Shown here piece by piece: positions 26,011 to 35,291 of a stretch of DNA of 40,095 bases. Both the position numbers and the translations under genes were made by a program. Every line of letters starts with the position of its first letter. The stretch's first letter is position 1. The notes under the pieces were generated by a model. It saw only the letters and a list, made by a program, of their open reading frames with translations. It was not told the origin of the DNA and searched no databases. Source of the DNA: Candidatus Heimdallarchaeota archaeon LC_3 (GTDB lineage Archaea; Asgardarchaeota; Heimdallarchaeia; Hodarchaeales; LC-3). The stretch covers positions 1 to 40,095 of the forward strand of contig MDVS01000008.1 of assembly GCA_001940645.1 (NCBI GenBank), given 5' to 3'.

Positions 26011-27150
26011 AGGTCAAAATCAAGAAAATGAGTAGAATAAAGATCTAGGTCTAATTCTTGTAGACCCAATACCTCGATGACAAGTGCAGCATTCCAATCA
26101 CGGTCACTTGTCCAATCGCAGTTGAGACAAACAAAGGTTCTATCAGATAATGGAATTGGTTCAGGTAGCACAGTTTGACATAAAGCACAACGTTTAGTGG
26201 TCGGTTCCCATTGATCAACAACACCCGATGTCGTAGCCCGTTTGTTTAAGGTTACGAATAATTCTCCGAGTGCAGTGTTCAAGAGTTTTGTGCCGAACAA
26301 TCGTTGCCAGTTTTTAATATTATCTTTTTGATAACAAATAATCTTATAATGAGTCGTTAAGATGTGGACAATCTTATTGATGACATCATGTTTGCGGTTA
26401 TTCCAGTGATTAAACAGTTTGCGTAATGTTACCAGCGTTTTTAAGTAGTTTTTTGAGCCAGTTTTTTTTCTAGAGAGTTTTCTGTATGTTCTTCGTAGCT
26501 GTTTCCTTATCTGCAGGTTATATTTAATCTGTATACCGTTTGATAGGGTCAACTGATTGGCAATTCCGCTATCAATCCCTATTGATTGTTTTCGAGTATC
26601 GTTATCATGTTTGCGTTTGCGTTTGGGTAGATAGACCGTGACATGAAGATAATAATCGTTCTGTTTTTGTATCAATTTAGCATTAGCAAATTCAGCATTT
26701 TTGGGTATTTGTTTTAATCCGCGGACTTTTAGCCACTGTCGCAAACCCTGAATTCTTATATAGTTCGGTTGTTGGATTTTATAAGTGATATTATACTGTT
26801 TCAACGGAATAGTCTTTACAATTTTCTTGTACTTTAGTTTCCCAACTTTGAATCCTTCTTTTTTCTTTTTAGCTAATGAACGAACATCTTCCTGTACCTG
26901 TTCTAGCAATCCCTGTTTCATTTGAGACGACAACGTTGTGAGTGTACGTAGTTCAGTACGTGGGTTTTTTTTTTTCATTGATGACGACTGATATTTCTTT
27001 AATTTTCTCATCAAACTGAAAAATGTCGGTGCTACTGATGATTGCATTTTTAAACCATTTAGCTTCCGGAAACAAACGCTTTAGATGAATCAAAACCTGT
27101 CTTGATAATTTTGATCTATCTATTTTAAGTTCAAAGGTTTTACAGACCAT
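25863..27150 (-). CDS. tnpB: TnpB RNA-guided nuclease, frame split at an A11 tract
   Basis: TnpB is the RNA-guided DNA endonuclease of IS200/IS605 elements, related to Cas12. The true N-terminus starts with ATG at 27150, MVCKTFELKID. The frame ends after 65 codons, just past a run of 11 A (26965-26975). The rest continues in a second frame from NPRTELRTLTTL; with 10 A the two would fuse into about 428 residues. The second part has the RuvC-I Asp in SIGIDSG, a RuvC-II region (ICYQKDNIKNW), a zinc finger with two CxxC pairs, and RuvC-III DRDWNAA. The split may be real decay, programmed slippage or a base-calling error. Confidence 0.85.
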
Positions 27151-27424
27151 TTCTTTTCGCCGAATACGAGTGGCTTTGAAAGATGATTTAATTCATGTAT
27201 TTTTCTCAATATTAGTAACTGTCGATGCCATGCTATGTTCCTGAGCTAAGTATTTGTTAATTTGTTTTTAACTAATTCAGGGTCATCATTAAAATTCAAA
27301 CAAGGATTTAAACTAATACAATTCCCTTACTATTTGTTATCCTGTTAAGTTTCATCCGAAACCTAACTGATTAGCGCGGAAATTTATCTCCTATCTGAAG
27401 AAAGAAGCTTTCTTTCCGTATTAG

Positions 27425-27696
27425 GTAAATTTCCAGATTCTCCCTCTTTAAGAGCGAGTAAACACCTAGAGGAGTTGATTATAGCTACCAATCAAGGATA
27501 TAGAACAATTGTATTTTTTGTCAGCCCTAGAAATGATATTTACGAGATTAGACCAAATAATTTTACTGATCCAAAGTTTACTTCTAATTTATTTAAAGCT
27601 TCAGAAGCAGGTGTTGAATTAATGGCATTTAAATGTGATTTTAACACGAAAGGAATCAAATTTAATTCTGAAATACCAGTTAATTTGATAATATAA
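27425..27696 (+). pseudogene. sfsA: sfsA, 3' part, split by IS insertion
   Basis: This part encodes the C-terminal 90 residues: KFPDSPSLRASKHLEEL, then IFFVSPRNDIYEIRPNNF-like SfsA sequence, ending in the SfsA C-terminal pattern GVELMAF...PVNLI. It continues the same reading frame as 25398-25857 once the element is removed (the join reads NSGMG-KFPDSP). A TTG at 27475 could in principle start a short separate product, but no ribosome binding site argues for expression. The split gene is probably inactive unless the element excises. Confidence 0.85.
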
Positions 27697-27798
27697 TCAA
27701 TATATAATTTTCACTTAATTATGATCTGGATTACTGAAAATTTTTTCCAGATATTATAAAAATCTCAAACAAAAAATATTGATTTCAGGTGTATTTTA

Positions 27799-29181
27799 TT
27801 GGTAATAACGATTGATATGTTAAATCCTAATGTAATCGAAACTCAATACGCAGTTCGCGGACCAATAATTATTCTAGCTCAGGAGCTTGAGAAAAAAGGA
27901 AAGAAAATGTATTATTTCAATATAGGAAATCCTCAACAGTTGGGTCAGCAACCTCTAACTTATGTGCGTGAAGTATTGTCTTTGCTTCACTTCCCCAAAT
28001 TGTTATCGAATCTTCTCATTGAAAAACTATATAGTAAGTATAGTATAGATGTTGCTAGATTTATTATGGAGAAAAACCCTATTGGTTTGGGAGCTTATTC
28101 ACAAAGTGCAGGTATATCTTTTATACGTGAAGCTGTTTCTGATTTTATTACTAAACGTGATAATATACCTGTTTCACAAGAAAACATATTTTTAACAGAT
28201 GGAGCAAGTAAGGGTGTTGATTTAATTTTACAATCATTAATTAAAGATAAAAATGATGGAATATTAGTTCCTATACCACAATATCCTCTATATTCAGCTG
28301 ATATTGCGTTATTTGGAGGCACTCAAGTCAATTATTACTTAGATGAAGAAAATAACTGGAGTTTAAATATTGATTATTTAGAAGCAGCAATCCAAAAAGC
28401 AAAAAGTAAAGGAATTTCTGTCAGAGGTCTAGTTATAATTAACCCTAGTAATCCTACTGGTTCGTTACTTAGCGAAAAAAATATGAATGATATAATATCA
28501 TTTGCTGAAACTTATGATTTAGCAATAATTGCAGATGAGGTATATCAGGAAAATATCTATATCCCTGGAGATAAATTTGTTTCATTTGCAAAATTAATTG
28601 CTAATAAGAACTCAAAATTACCTCTTTTTAGTTTTCATTCTACAAGTAAAGGATTTTTAGGGGAATGTGGATATCGAGGGGGATATATTGAAATGCGAAA
28701 TATTTCGGATGAAGTAAGAGATATTTTACTAAAAATTCGATCGATAGGCTTATGTGCAAATACATCAGGTCAAATTATGACTTATTTAATGGTAAAACCT
28801 CCTGAAAAAGATGAAGACAGCTATGATCTATATCAAGAAGAAAAATTCTCAATTCTTAGTTCTATGGCAAGAAAATCTAAACTTTTAGCTAAAGGATTAG
28901 ACAAAATTGGCGGAATTAATTGTCAACCTCCATCAGGAGCAATGTACCTGTTTCCAAAATTAAGTTTTCCCACAAATAAGGATTATAAGGGAATGCCACC
29001 AGATTTTCAATTTTGCAAACAACTTGTTCTTGATGAAGGAATTGTTACAGTTCCTGGATCAGGATTTGGACAACTTCCAGGGACTTTTCATTTACGAATG
29101 ACAATCCTTCCACAAGAAAGTGATATCCCTTTAATATTAGAAAGATTTGAACAAAGCTATAAGAAATTTATCTCATCATAA
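27799..29181 (+). CDS. Alanine-aminotransferase-like class I aminotransferase
   Basis: The 460-residue PLP enzyme resembles alanine aminotransferases (GPT type). The NIGNPQQLGQQPLTYVREV block near the N-terminus is characteristic, and the PLP lysine lies in FHSTSKGFLGECGYRGGY. Other landmarks are LTDGASKGV, NPSNPTG and IADEVYQ. It would transfer amino groups between alanine and 2-oxoglutarate, or act on related amino acids; substrate is inferred. The TTG at 27799 is chosen because AGGTG at 27787-27791 lies seven bases upstream; an ATG at 27817 has no such site. It could feed tyrosine degradation by transamination, but that is speculative. Confidence 0.88.
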   Translation: MVITIDMLNPNVIETQYAVRGPIIILAQELEKKGKKMYYFNIGNPQQLGQQPLTYVREVLSLLHFPKLLSNLLIEKLYSKYSIDVARFIMEKNPIGLGAYSQSAGISFIREAVSDFITKRDNIPVSQENIFLTDGASKGVDLILQSLIKDKNDGILVPIPQYPLYSADIALFGGTQVNYYLDEENNWSLNIDYLEAAIQKAKSKGISVRGLVIINPSNPTGSLLSEKNMNDIISFAETYDLAIIADEVYQENIYIPGDKFVSFAKLIANKNSKLPLFSFHSTSKGFLGECGYRGGYIEMRNISDEVRDILLKIRSIGLCANTSGQIMTYLMVKPPEKDEDSYDLYQEEKFSILSSMARKSKLLAKGLDKIGGINCQPPSGAMYLFPKLSFPTNKDYKGMPPDFQFCKQLVLDEGIVTVPGSGFGQLPGTFHLRMTILPQESDIPLILERFEQSYKKFISS

Positions 29182-29254
29182 ACCATTAAATTCGAATTTA
29201 AACTTTCAATTATACATTTAAGGATTAATTAATATTTTTTTACTGGAAACAAAT

Positions 29255-30433
29255 TTAGAAATACGAGTTAATGAAGTTCACATAAAGTTGTAGACCGTAT
29301 TTGAAACAATCTTCGTCAACATCGAATTCTGGGCTATGATGTTCACCTGTAATACCCTTTTCCTCATTTCTACAACCTAAAAAATACATCATAACAGGAA
29401 GTTTATCATTTGTATATCCAAATTCATAAAAATCTTCAGCTCCCATTTGTGGAGTAGGTCGTATTTTGAAATTATCACCCATAAGGTTTTTACCGATCTC
29501 AACAAAACTTTTGGTTAATTCAGGATCATTATAACCAGAAGCATAAGAATCAAGGTATTTGACAGTACCTTTGCATCTTAGTGTTTTGCTATGATTTTCA
29601 ACGATATCAATTATTCTCTTTTTTATATTTGCCCTAACTTCTTCGTTAAATGTTCTAAGGGTTCCTGTCATTTCAACTGATCCTGCAATAACGTTATGTC
29701 TAGTTCCAGCATTTATAGTACCAATTGTCAATACTAAAGGTTCCAAAGGATCACTTTCTCTTGTAATCAATCTTTGCAAGATACTAATAATATCTGCTGC
29801 GACAGGAATGGGATCTATAGCTTGATGAGGATATGCACCATGTCCCGAATCACCTTCAATGTTTATAATTATCTCATCTGAACTCGCAGTGAAATCTCCT
29901 TCGCGAACATTAGCAGTTCCTGCAGGTTCATTGCTGTCAACATGTAAAGCAATTATAGACTCCGGTTTAGGATTATCTAGAGCACCAGCTTCAATCATAG
30001 GTTTAGCACCACCAGGACCTTCTTCAGCAGGTTGAAAAAATAATTTAAGAGTTCCAGGTCTTTCTTGTTCTGGAAAAGATGAATAATATTTAGCTAAACC
30101 TAAAAGAATTGACGTATGACTGTCATGTCCACAAGCATGATGAATACCTTGGTTTTGAGAGCCATAAGATCGTCCACTAACTTCCTGAACAGGTAAAGCG
30201 TCAATATCTGCCCGTATACCTAAAGTTTTTTGAGTTTTTCCTGGTATTGTTACTACAACACCTGTTTTTGCTAGTCTTGCTGATTTCAATCCAAAAGATT
30301 TAATATTTTCCTCGATATAGCTTGCTGTATTTTCCTCTTGAAACCCTAATTCAGGATGTTGATGAATATATCTTCTAAAAACAATCATGTCTTTTTCTAA
30401 GCTTAAAACTTCTTTATCGAATTGTACTGGCAT
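29255..30433 (-). CDS. M20 family amidohydrolase/aminoacylase
   Basis: The 392-residue protein matches the M20D amidohydrolase group (N-acyl amino acid, hippurate or IAA-amino acid hydrolases). Metal-binding residues are visible: C101 and H103 in ACGHDSHTS, the E137/E138 pair in PAEEGPGGA, H164 in ALHVD, and a late His in EHHSPEF. A dimerisation domain lies between about 180 and 290. It hydrolyses an acyl-amino bond, releasing a free amino acid; the exact substrate is not clear. There is no signal peptide, so it is cytoplasmic. It converges with the aminotransferase gene, 73 bases apart. Confidence 0.9.
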   Translation of the reverse strand: MPVQFDKEVLSLEKDMIVFRRYIHQHPELGFQEENTASYIEENIKSFGLKSARLAKTGVVVTIPGKTQKTLGIRADIDALPVQEVSGRSYGSQNQGIHHACGHDSHTSILLGLAKYYSSFPEQERPGTLKLFFQPAEEGPGGAKPMIEAGALDNPKPESIIALHVDSNEPAGTANVREGDFTASSDEIIINIEGDSGHGAYPHQAIDPIPVAADIISILQRLITRESDPLEPLVLTIGTINAGTRHNVIAGSVEMTGTLRTFNEEVRANIKKRIIDIVENHSKTLRCKGTVKYLDSYASGYNDPELTKSFVEIGKNLMGDNFKIRPTPQMGAEDFYEFGYTNDKLPVMMYFLGCRNEEKGITGEHHSPEFDVDEDCFKYGLQLYVNFINSYF

Positions 30434-30653
30434 AAATATACGGTTTTTGGAATAAAATATATTTGTTTTGGCATAATAATTTGGTATGGAACATCTGAGA
30501 TCTATCGGAATTCGAGAATAGAGATAAATTCTATTGGACTATTTTAAAAAATTAAAAGTAGAAATTCAATCAGAGATATGTTAGAAACCAATAACTTCCC
30601 CTTACATATAATTAAGTTTAAATAGAAAGGAAGTAATCTAACTTTTTTTTTAA

Positions 30654-31784
30654 TTAAAGATTTCCTCGTTCTTCCTGTTCTCGTTCAATAGATTCAAACA
30701 AACTCTGAAAATTTCCCTTACCAAAGCCTTGACAACCACGTCGTTGAATGATTTCAAAGAAAAAGGTTGGACGATCTTGAATAGGCTTTGTAAATAATTG
30801 TAATAAATATCCATGCTGGTCTTTGTCAAGTAATATCCCTAATTTTTTACAATCAGCAAAATTTTCTTGAATTGGTCCTATTCTCTCTGAAACAGTATCG
30901 TAATAATTATCAGGAACATGAATAAATTCTATTCCTCGATCACGAAGAGCTTTAACCGTAGAAAGAATATCTGAAGTATGAAGAGCAATATGCTGAGCGC
31001 CAGCTCCGTGATAATATTGCACATATTCTTCTATTTGTGACATCTTTAAACCGGTCCAGGGTTCGTTTATCGGCATCATAACCTTCTGGTTATAATTTTT
31101 CACAACTTGAGATCGTAATGTGGAGTAATTGGTTCCTATATCTTTTTCGGTGAATTCAATAAACTTCTCAAAACCGAATACTTCATGGTAAAATTTTATG
31201 GTTGGTTCCATTTGGTACCAATCTACATTTCCAACTATATGATCGATTCTCTCAATTCCAGTATCCGGGAGTTCTACTATTGGTTTTACTTCTTTATAAC
31301 CTGGCAAATATGGCCCATCGTATTCTCCACGCTCTATGAACTTGTGAACAGTATCTCCATAAGTTCCTATTGTTGCAATTCTTACCGTTCCCCAATCATC
31401 TTTCATTTCCGTTGGGGGGGATATTGGTTTTGCTCCTCTACTAACTGATTCGTTAAAAGCTATATCTATATCTCTTACTACTAAACCTATACTTTTAATA
31501 CCGTCCCCATGAACGAGGTGATGAGCGGCCATTGAGGAAGAGGGGGAATAAGGAGTAGTTAGGACAATTTTTGCCTCTCCCTGAGACAAGACATAACTAG
31601 CGAATTCACGATTCCCTGTTTTCAATGAACTCCAAGCAACTGGTTTAAAACCAAAAGCATGATAAAAATAATACGCTGATTGGTATGCATTTCCTACAAT
31701 AAATTCAACAGCATCAAAATCTTCAACAGTTAAAATATCCATTGCTTCTGATGCTTGTTTATCTTGTTTAACATCCATTGTCAT
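30654..31784 (-). CDS. hppD: 4-hydroxyphenylpyruvate dioxygenase
   Basis: The 376-residue non-heme iron enzyme converts 4-hydroxyphenylpyruvate and O2 to homogentisate, the second step of tyrosine breakdown. It has the two vicinal-oxygen-chelate domains of the family. Iron ligands are H182 (RIDHIVGNV), H265 (AGAQHIALHT) and E344 (PTFFFEIIQR). The C-terminal QRRGCQGFGKGNFQSLFESIE is highly typical. It uses molecular oxygen, which fits the cytochrome oxidase in the window. Homogentisate dioxygenase lies upstream on the same strand, with one broken gene between them. Confidence 0.94.
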   Translation of the reverse strand: MTMDVKQDKQASEAMDILTVEDFDAVEFIVGNAYQSAYYFYHAFGFKPVAWSSLKTGNREFASYVLSQGEAKIVLTTPYSPSSSMAAHHLVHGDGIKSIGLVVRDIDIAFNESVSRGAKPISPPTEMKDDWGTVRIATIGTYGDTVHKFIERGEYDGPYLPGYKEVKPIVELPDTGIERIDHIVGNVDWYQMEPTIKFYHEVFGFEKFIEFTEKDIGTNYSTLRSQVVKNYNQKVMMPINEPWTGLKMSQIEEYVQYYHGAGAQHIALHTSDILSTVKALRDRGIEFIHVPDNYYDTVSERIGPIQENFADCKKLGILLDKDQHGYLLQLFTKPIQDRPTFFFEIIQRRGCQGFGKGNFQSLFESIEREQEERGNL

Positions 31785-31907
31785 ATTTCATAACCATCAT
31801 AAAAATAAATATTTTACCAATTAAAAAATACAATATGATTTAACATTCTTTTATTGTTATATTCCTTTATTGCTCTGTTTAAATTTCTTTGGTCAACCTA
31901 AATATAA

Positions 31908-32339
31908 CTAATCTGATACCTTAAAGAACGCAATCATTTTTTCAATATGTAATCTTATCAAATATTCTTCAGGATTAGCATTTCTTTTCCCATATTGTTC
32001 TGCTAGATCTTTTCCCATATATCTTTCACCTATTTTAGTTTCCAAATTTAGCTTCTTTTCGTCCGTTGGATTTAGAATTTCTGCTTTTCCCTCGACTATA
32101 ACAAAAGAATATGGTGGAATTTGATCGTCAACTGTTAAAGCATAATAGGGATTATTACTAAGATTTTTTCTTTTCATCTAACTATTCATTGTGTTGAAAA
32201 GTAAACTTTTTCCATCAACCACAAACCAAATTGGTGTCGTGTGAGGGTTCCCATTTTTTTTAATTGTAGCTAGTTTACCTGTTTTTATCCCCTCAGATAG
32301 GAAGTTCAAAGCTTCTTCTTCAGTCATTTTTCGTGCCAA
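31908..32339 (-). pseudogene. PPOX-family flavin/F420 protein interrupted by an in-frame TAG
   Basis: The minus-strand frame encodes about 143 codons of a pyridoxamine-phosphate-oxidase-like split-barrel protein: TGKLATIKKNGNPHTTPIWF near the start, and KRKNLSNNPYYALTVDD in the middle. A single TAG at 32178-32180 (codon 54) interrupts it between FNTMNS and MKRKNL, exactly where relatives have a short unbroken stretch. The flanks on both sides align with the family in the same frame. The start is probably TTG at 32339, with GGAGAG 11 bases upstream, four codons before an ATG at 32327. It follows homogentisate dioxygenase by a few bases. It is probably a recent nonsense mutation. Confidence 0.75.
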
Positions 32340-32344
32340 ATGAA

Positions 32345-33517
32345 TTACATCTCTCCTTCAAATTTTGCTCCTAACCAAGATTTATAGTATCGTTCATCTA
32401 TTATTTCTCGTGCTTCTTTTGTTAAATTCAAGGGGTTTCTCGTATCAACCATTACAGCATATTCATCCGTCATTTTTTTATCCTGTTTTAGCATTTTTTG
32501 TAAAGCTTTTGGATGGGGTCCATGTAAAAAACCAGCAGGATGAAATGTAACCATGCCAGAATCGATATTATCACGTGAGAAGAACTTTCCAGCGTGATAG
32601 AATATGACTTCATCATATTCTACATTTGAATGATAAAATGGAATCTTTAGCACTCCCTCTTCTGTTTCAAATAATCTAGGTACAAAAGAACACACCACAA
32701 AACCATTTGTAAGAAAAGTAGTATGGGCTGAAGGTGGTAAATGGTATCTATGGCTCATTATAGGTCTAAAATCATGAATATTTATTTTCCATGGAGTTAC
32801 ATCCCCTTTCCATCCAATTACATTACGCCCAATATCGAAATCGTAATAATAATCCGTATATTTGTTCATACGTTTGTGTCTTACTATCGTTTCAGTTCCT
32901 TTTCCGCCATTAGAGAGAGGGTTAGGTTCTGGTACTTCAATCGTTGCAGGATCATAGAGAGCTGTTGGTCCAAGTAATCCTCTATCTGGAATTTGAATTT
33001 CTTCATCTGATTCTATTACTAAAAAATAGTTTTCTTCTGTTTCTGGAATTATTTTGAATGGTGTTCCTTTTGGAATTATTATATAATCTCCTTGCTTATA
33101 GCTCAAAATACCATAAAGGGTCTGAAAATTACCATGACCTTTATGTACAAAATAAATAAGATCATTTAATGTTTCTTTAAGATAATAGGGCATTTCTTTT
33201 GACCTTCTTGAAATGCCTAGTTTTACTTCATTGTTTTCCAGAAAATAAACAGGTAAATCCCAGGGATCATGTTGGTCTTTTGGAGTTAATTTATTTGTAT
33301 CAATTAATTCCGGTTTGAACTCTCCTTCAATTTTTGTATATCCAGTTGGAGGATTAATATGATATAAATGTGAAACTTTTCCAAAAAAACCAAGCCTCCC
33401 ATGCTCTTCTTCGTATGTAACCTTACCATCATTATTTTTTGGTAAATTTGAATGAGCTTGTCTGCTTGTGTTTCCTTTAATATACGGAACATATCTATAA
33501 AATCTATTATCGCTCAA
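32345..33517 (-). CDS. hmgA: Homogentisate 1,2-dioxygenase
   Basis: The 390-residue cupin-fold iron enzyme opens the ring of homogentisate to maleylacetoacetate with O2. The N-terminal region carries the family block HINPPTGYTKIEGEF; the C-terminal region has the iron-binding set, His296 (FYHSN), Glu303 (EYDEVIF) and a His in FLHGPHP. Length is close to the shorter prokaryotic form. The start is TTG at 33517, with GGTG seven bases ahead. With HppD and the FAH-family enzyme this gives a near-complete homogentisate pathway; maleylacetoacetate isomerase is not seen in the window. Confidence 0.92.
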   Translation of the reverse strand: MSDNRFYRYVPYIKGNTSRQAHSNLPKNNDGKVTYEEEHGRLGFFGKVSHLYHINPPTGYTKIEGEFKPELIDTNKLTPKDQHDPWDLPVYFLENNEVKLGISRRSKEMPYYLKETLNDLIYFVHKGHGNFQTLYGILSYKQGDYIIIPKGTPFKIIPETEENYFLVIESDEEIQIPDRGLLGPTALYDPATIEVPEPNPLSNGGKGTETIVRHKRMNKYTDYYYDFDIGRNVIGWKGDVTPWKINIHDFRPIMSHRYHLPPSAHTTFLTNGFVVCSFVPRLFETEEGVLKIPFYHSNVEYDEVIFYHAGKFFSRDNIDSGMVTFHPAGFLHGPHPKALQKMLKQDKKMTDEYAVMVDTRNPLNLTKEAREIIDERYYKSWLGAKFEGEM

Positions 33518-33771
33518 CGATGTACACCAATGTTAGTAATCTATGAAATTTTATAATAATCATTAATTTAAGTTAGTTTGTCATTATTTGAAGTGTTTAA
33601 AATTACTGCCTTCGAAATTTTGATTAAGTTATTCAATTTGACAATAATGAATTCATTGCTTTAGAGATCACAAATATTTGAAAATTTTTAATAATTATAA
33701 TGCAAAAGTTAAAATGTTACCTCGATTAATTTAATTTAAGAATTTTTTTAAGAGAAAGGTTTCATACGATA

Positions 33772-35289
33772 ATGGGTATAAATTCTCCCAATTACGAGCT
33801 TAATTCTATTCGTATATTGCATGTGGATGATGAAGAATTCTTCCTTGAAGCATCGAACACCTTACTAAAAAAAGACTATTTACACAAATTCAATATAGAT
33901 ATGATAACTTTTCGCTCAGTTAAACCTGCTCTTGAATTACTAAAACGAGAAGATGTAGACGTTATAATATCTGATTACCAAATGCCAGATGTCGATGGAT
34001 TAGAGTTTTTATCAATACTGAGGGAAGCGAATAACAACACACCGTTTATCATTTTAACTGGTCGTGGAAGAGAAGAAGTTGTTATAAAAGCTCTTAATCT
34101 AGGAGCTGATTACTATATACAAAAAGGATTAGATATTAATCTTCTTTTTACTGAACTCTCTCACTATATATCAGTTCTTTTTGATAAAAAGCGAGAAAAG
34201 TCACGGAGAAAAATCGTAGAACAAGAATTGCAATACCGAGTAAATTACGAAGAAATTATTTCAGCATTATCGACTAATTTCATAAATTTAACTTATAATG
34301 AGATTGATAAAGCAATTTTTAGTAGTTTAAATGAAATCATGAAATATGATGAATATGATAGCGCTTGTATTATACAATTAGAAGACAAAGACTTAATTGT
34401 ATCCTTTGGACTACCTAAAAATGAATTTGATAGAGGAATAATAAAGAATACAATAAAAGAGGATTCATATATAAATAATTTAATAAAAGATTACTTTTCT
34501 GTTCATATTATTCATATCGATAAGATTAATGAGGATGCCAGAAAAGAATTAATTGATATTGGCTTTGAAAAATACCCATCTCTTTTGAGTCTTCCGTTAT
34601 CAGATGACGAAAACTCAATTGGCATGGTAATTTTTGGATCAAAGGAAAAGAACAGACATTGGGGAGAAAATAATATCTTATTTCTTAGAATGGTGGGAGA
34701 AATGATTTCAAAAGCTCTCTTGAAAAAAAAATTTGAAAAAGAATTTTTTTCGAGTAATAGTGAAAAAAATAGATATGTAAGAAATCTTGAAATTCAAAAT
34801 GAAAACTTAATGGAGTATATTCTTGAATTTAATAGATTAGTTAAAGAATATCTCCAAAAAAACGAAATTTTTGCAACTCAATCGTTAAGAGAAACTGTTG
34901 ATCTTAATAATATTGTCGATACCCTTCAGAAAAATTACCCTGGGATTTTAATTGAACACAATGAGTTACCAGTTGTTTTAGGGGTTCATGAGCCAATTCG
35001 ACTCATTTTCAAGTTATTCTTGGATAATGCTATGTCTTTCAAGCAATCCTCAACTGTTAAAATAATTTCAACCCAAACGAAAAGTATCAATGAGTTAGAA
35101 ATCTCTAGTGATTCATTCTCAGTTTTTTATGATATCCCTAATGCTTTATATGATATAAGTTCAGTCAAGCAGTATTATAATTTATTTATGTTTAAACGGC
35201 TTCTAGAAATTAATAAATGGGAATTATCAATAAAAGAAGGGCCTGTAATGGCCTTTAAAATAAAAAATATACTTAGTCATAAAAACTGA
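33772..35289 (+). CDS. Response regulator fused to a GAF-like and degenerate kinase region
   Basis: The 505-residue protein starts with a receiver domain: acidic pocket HVDDEE (18-22), phospho-acceptor D68 in ISDYQMPD, T96 and K118. A GAF-like middle region (about 150-320) contains SLPLSDDENSIGMVIFGS and ends in a coiled stretch. The C-terminal 150 residues resemble a histidine-kinase ATPase domain, with LFKLFLDNAMSF in place of the N-box. The G-boxes are not recognisable, and no H-box histidine is clear. It may therefore be a sensor adaptor rather than an active kinase. It is convergent with the second GTPase gene (3 bases apart), with no clear partner kinase. Confidence 0.8.
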   Translation: MGINSPNYELNSIRILHVDDEEFFLEASNTLLKKDYLHKFNIDMITFRSVKPALELLKREDVDVIISDYQMPDVDGLEFLSILREANNNTPFIILTGRGREEVVIKALNLGADYYIQKGLDINLLFTELSHYISVLFDKKREKSRRKIVEQELQYRVNYEEIISALSTNFINLTYNEIDKAIFSSLNEIMKYDEYDSACIIQLEDKDLIVSFGLPKNEFDRGIIKNTIKEDSYINNLIKDYFSVHIIHIDKINEDARKELIDIGFEKYPSLLSLPLSDDENSIGMVIFGSKEKNRHWGENNILFLRMVGEMISKALLKKKFEKEFFSSNSEKNRYVRNLEIQNENLMEYILEFNRLVKEYLQKNEIFATQSLRETVDLNNIVDTLQKNYPGILIEHNELPVVLGVHEPIRLIFKLFLDNAMSFKQSSTVKIISTQTKSINELEISSDSFSVFYDIPNALYDISSVKQYYNLFMFKRLLEINKWELSIKEGPVMAFKIKNILSHKN

Positions 35290-35291
35290 AT

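Larger units (their letters stand above)
25858..27424 (-). mobile_element. IS200/IS605-family element, TnpB only (IS1341-like)
   Basis: This 1567-bp element, read on the minus strand, carries tnpB and no tnpA, so it needs a Y1 transposase in trans. The right end is GTTCAC at 25858-25863 (minus strand), with a hairpin just inside: CCCAC...GTGGG. The left end lies after the target TTTAC (27425-27429 minus), with a hairpin about nine bases in: GGAAAGAAAG-CTT-CTTTCTTC. There is no target duplication, as expected for this family. The boundaries are fixed independently because removing the element re-joins sfsA exactly in frame. A second fragment of a related element lies at 9253-9427. Confidence 0.85.

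Noticed and set aside
27475..27696. Separate 73-residue gene
   Set aside because: It is the C-terminus of SfsA in the frame that continues from 25857 after removing the IS.
31908..32339. Pyrrolysine-encoding TAG
   Set aside because: Nothing else in the window suggests amber decoding, the family does not use pyrrolysine, and many one-base changes explain the stop.
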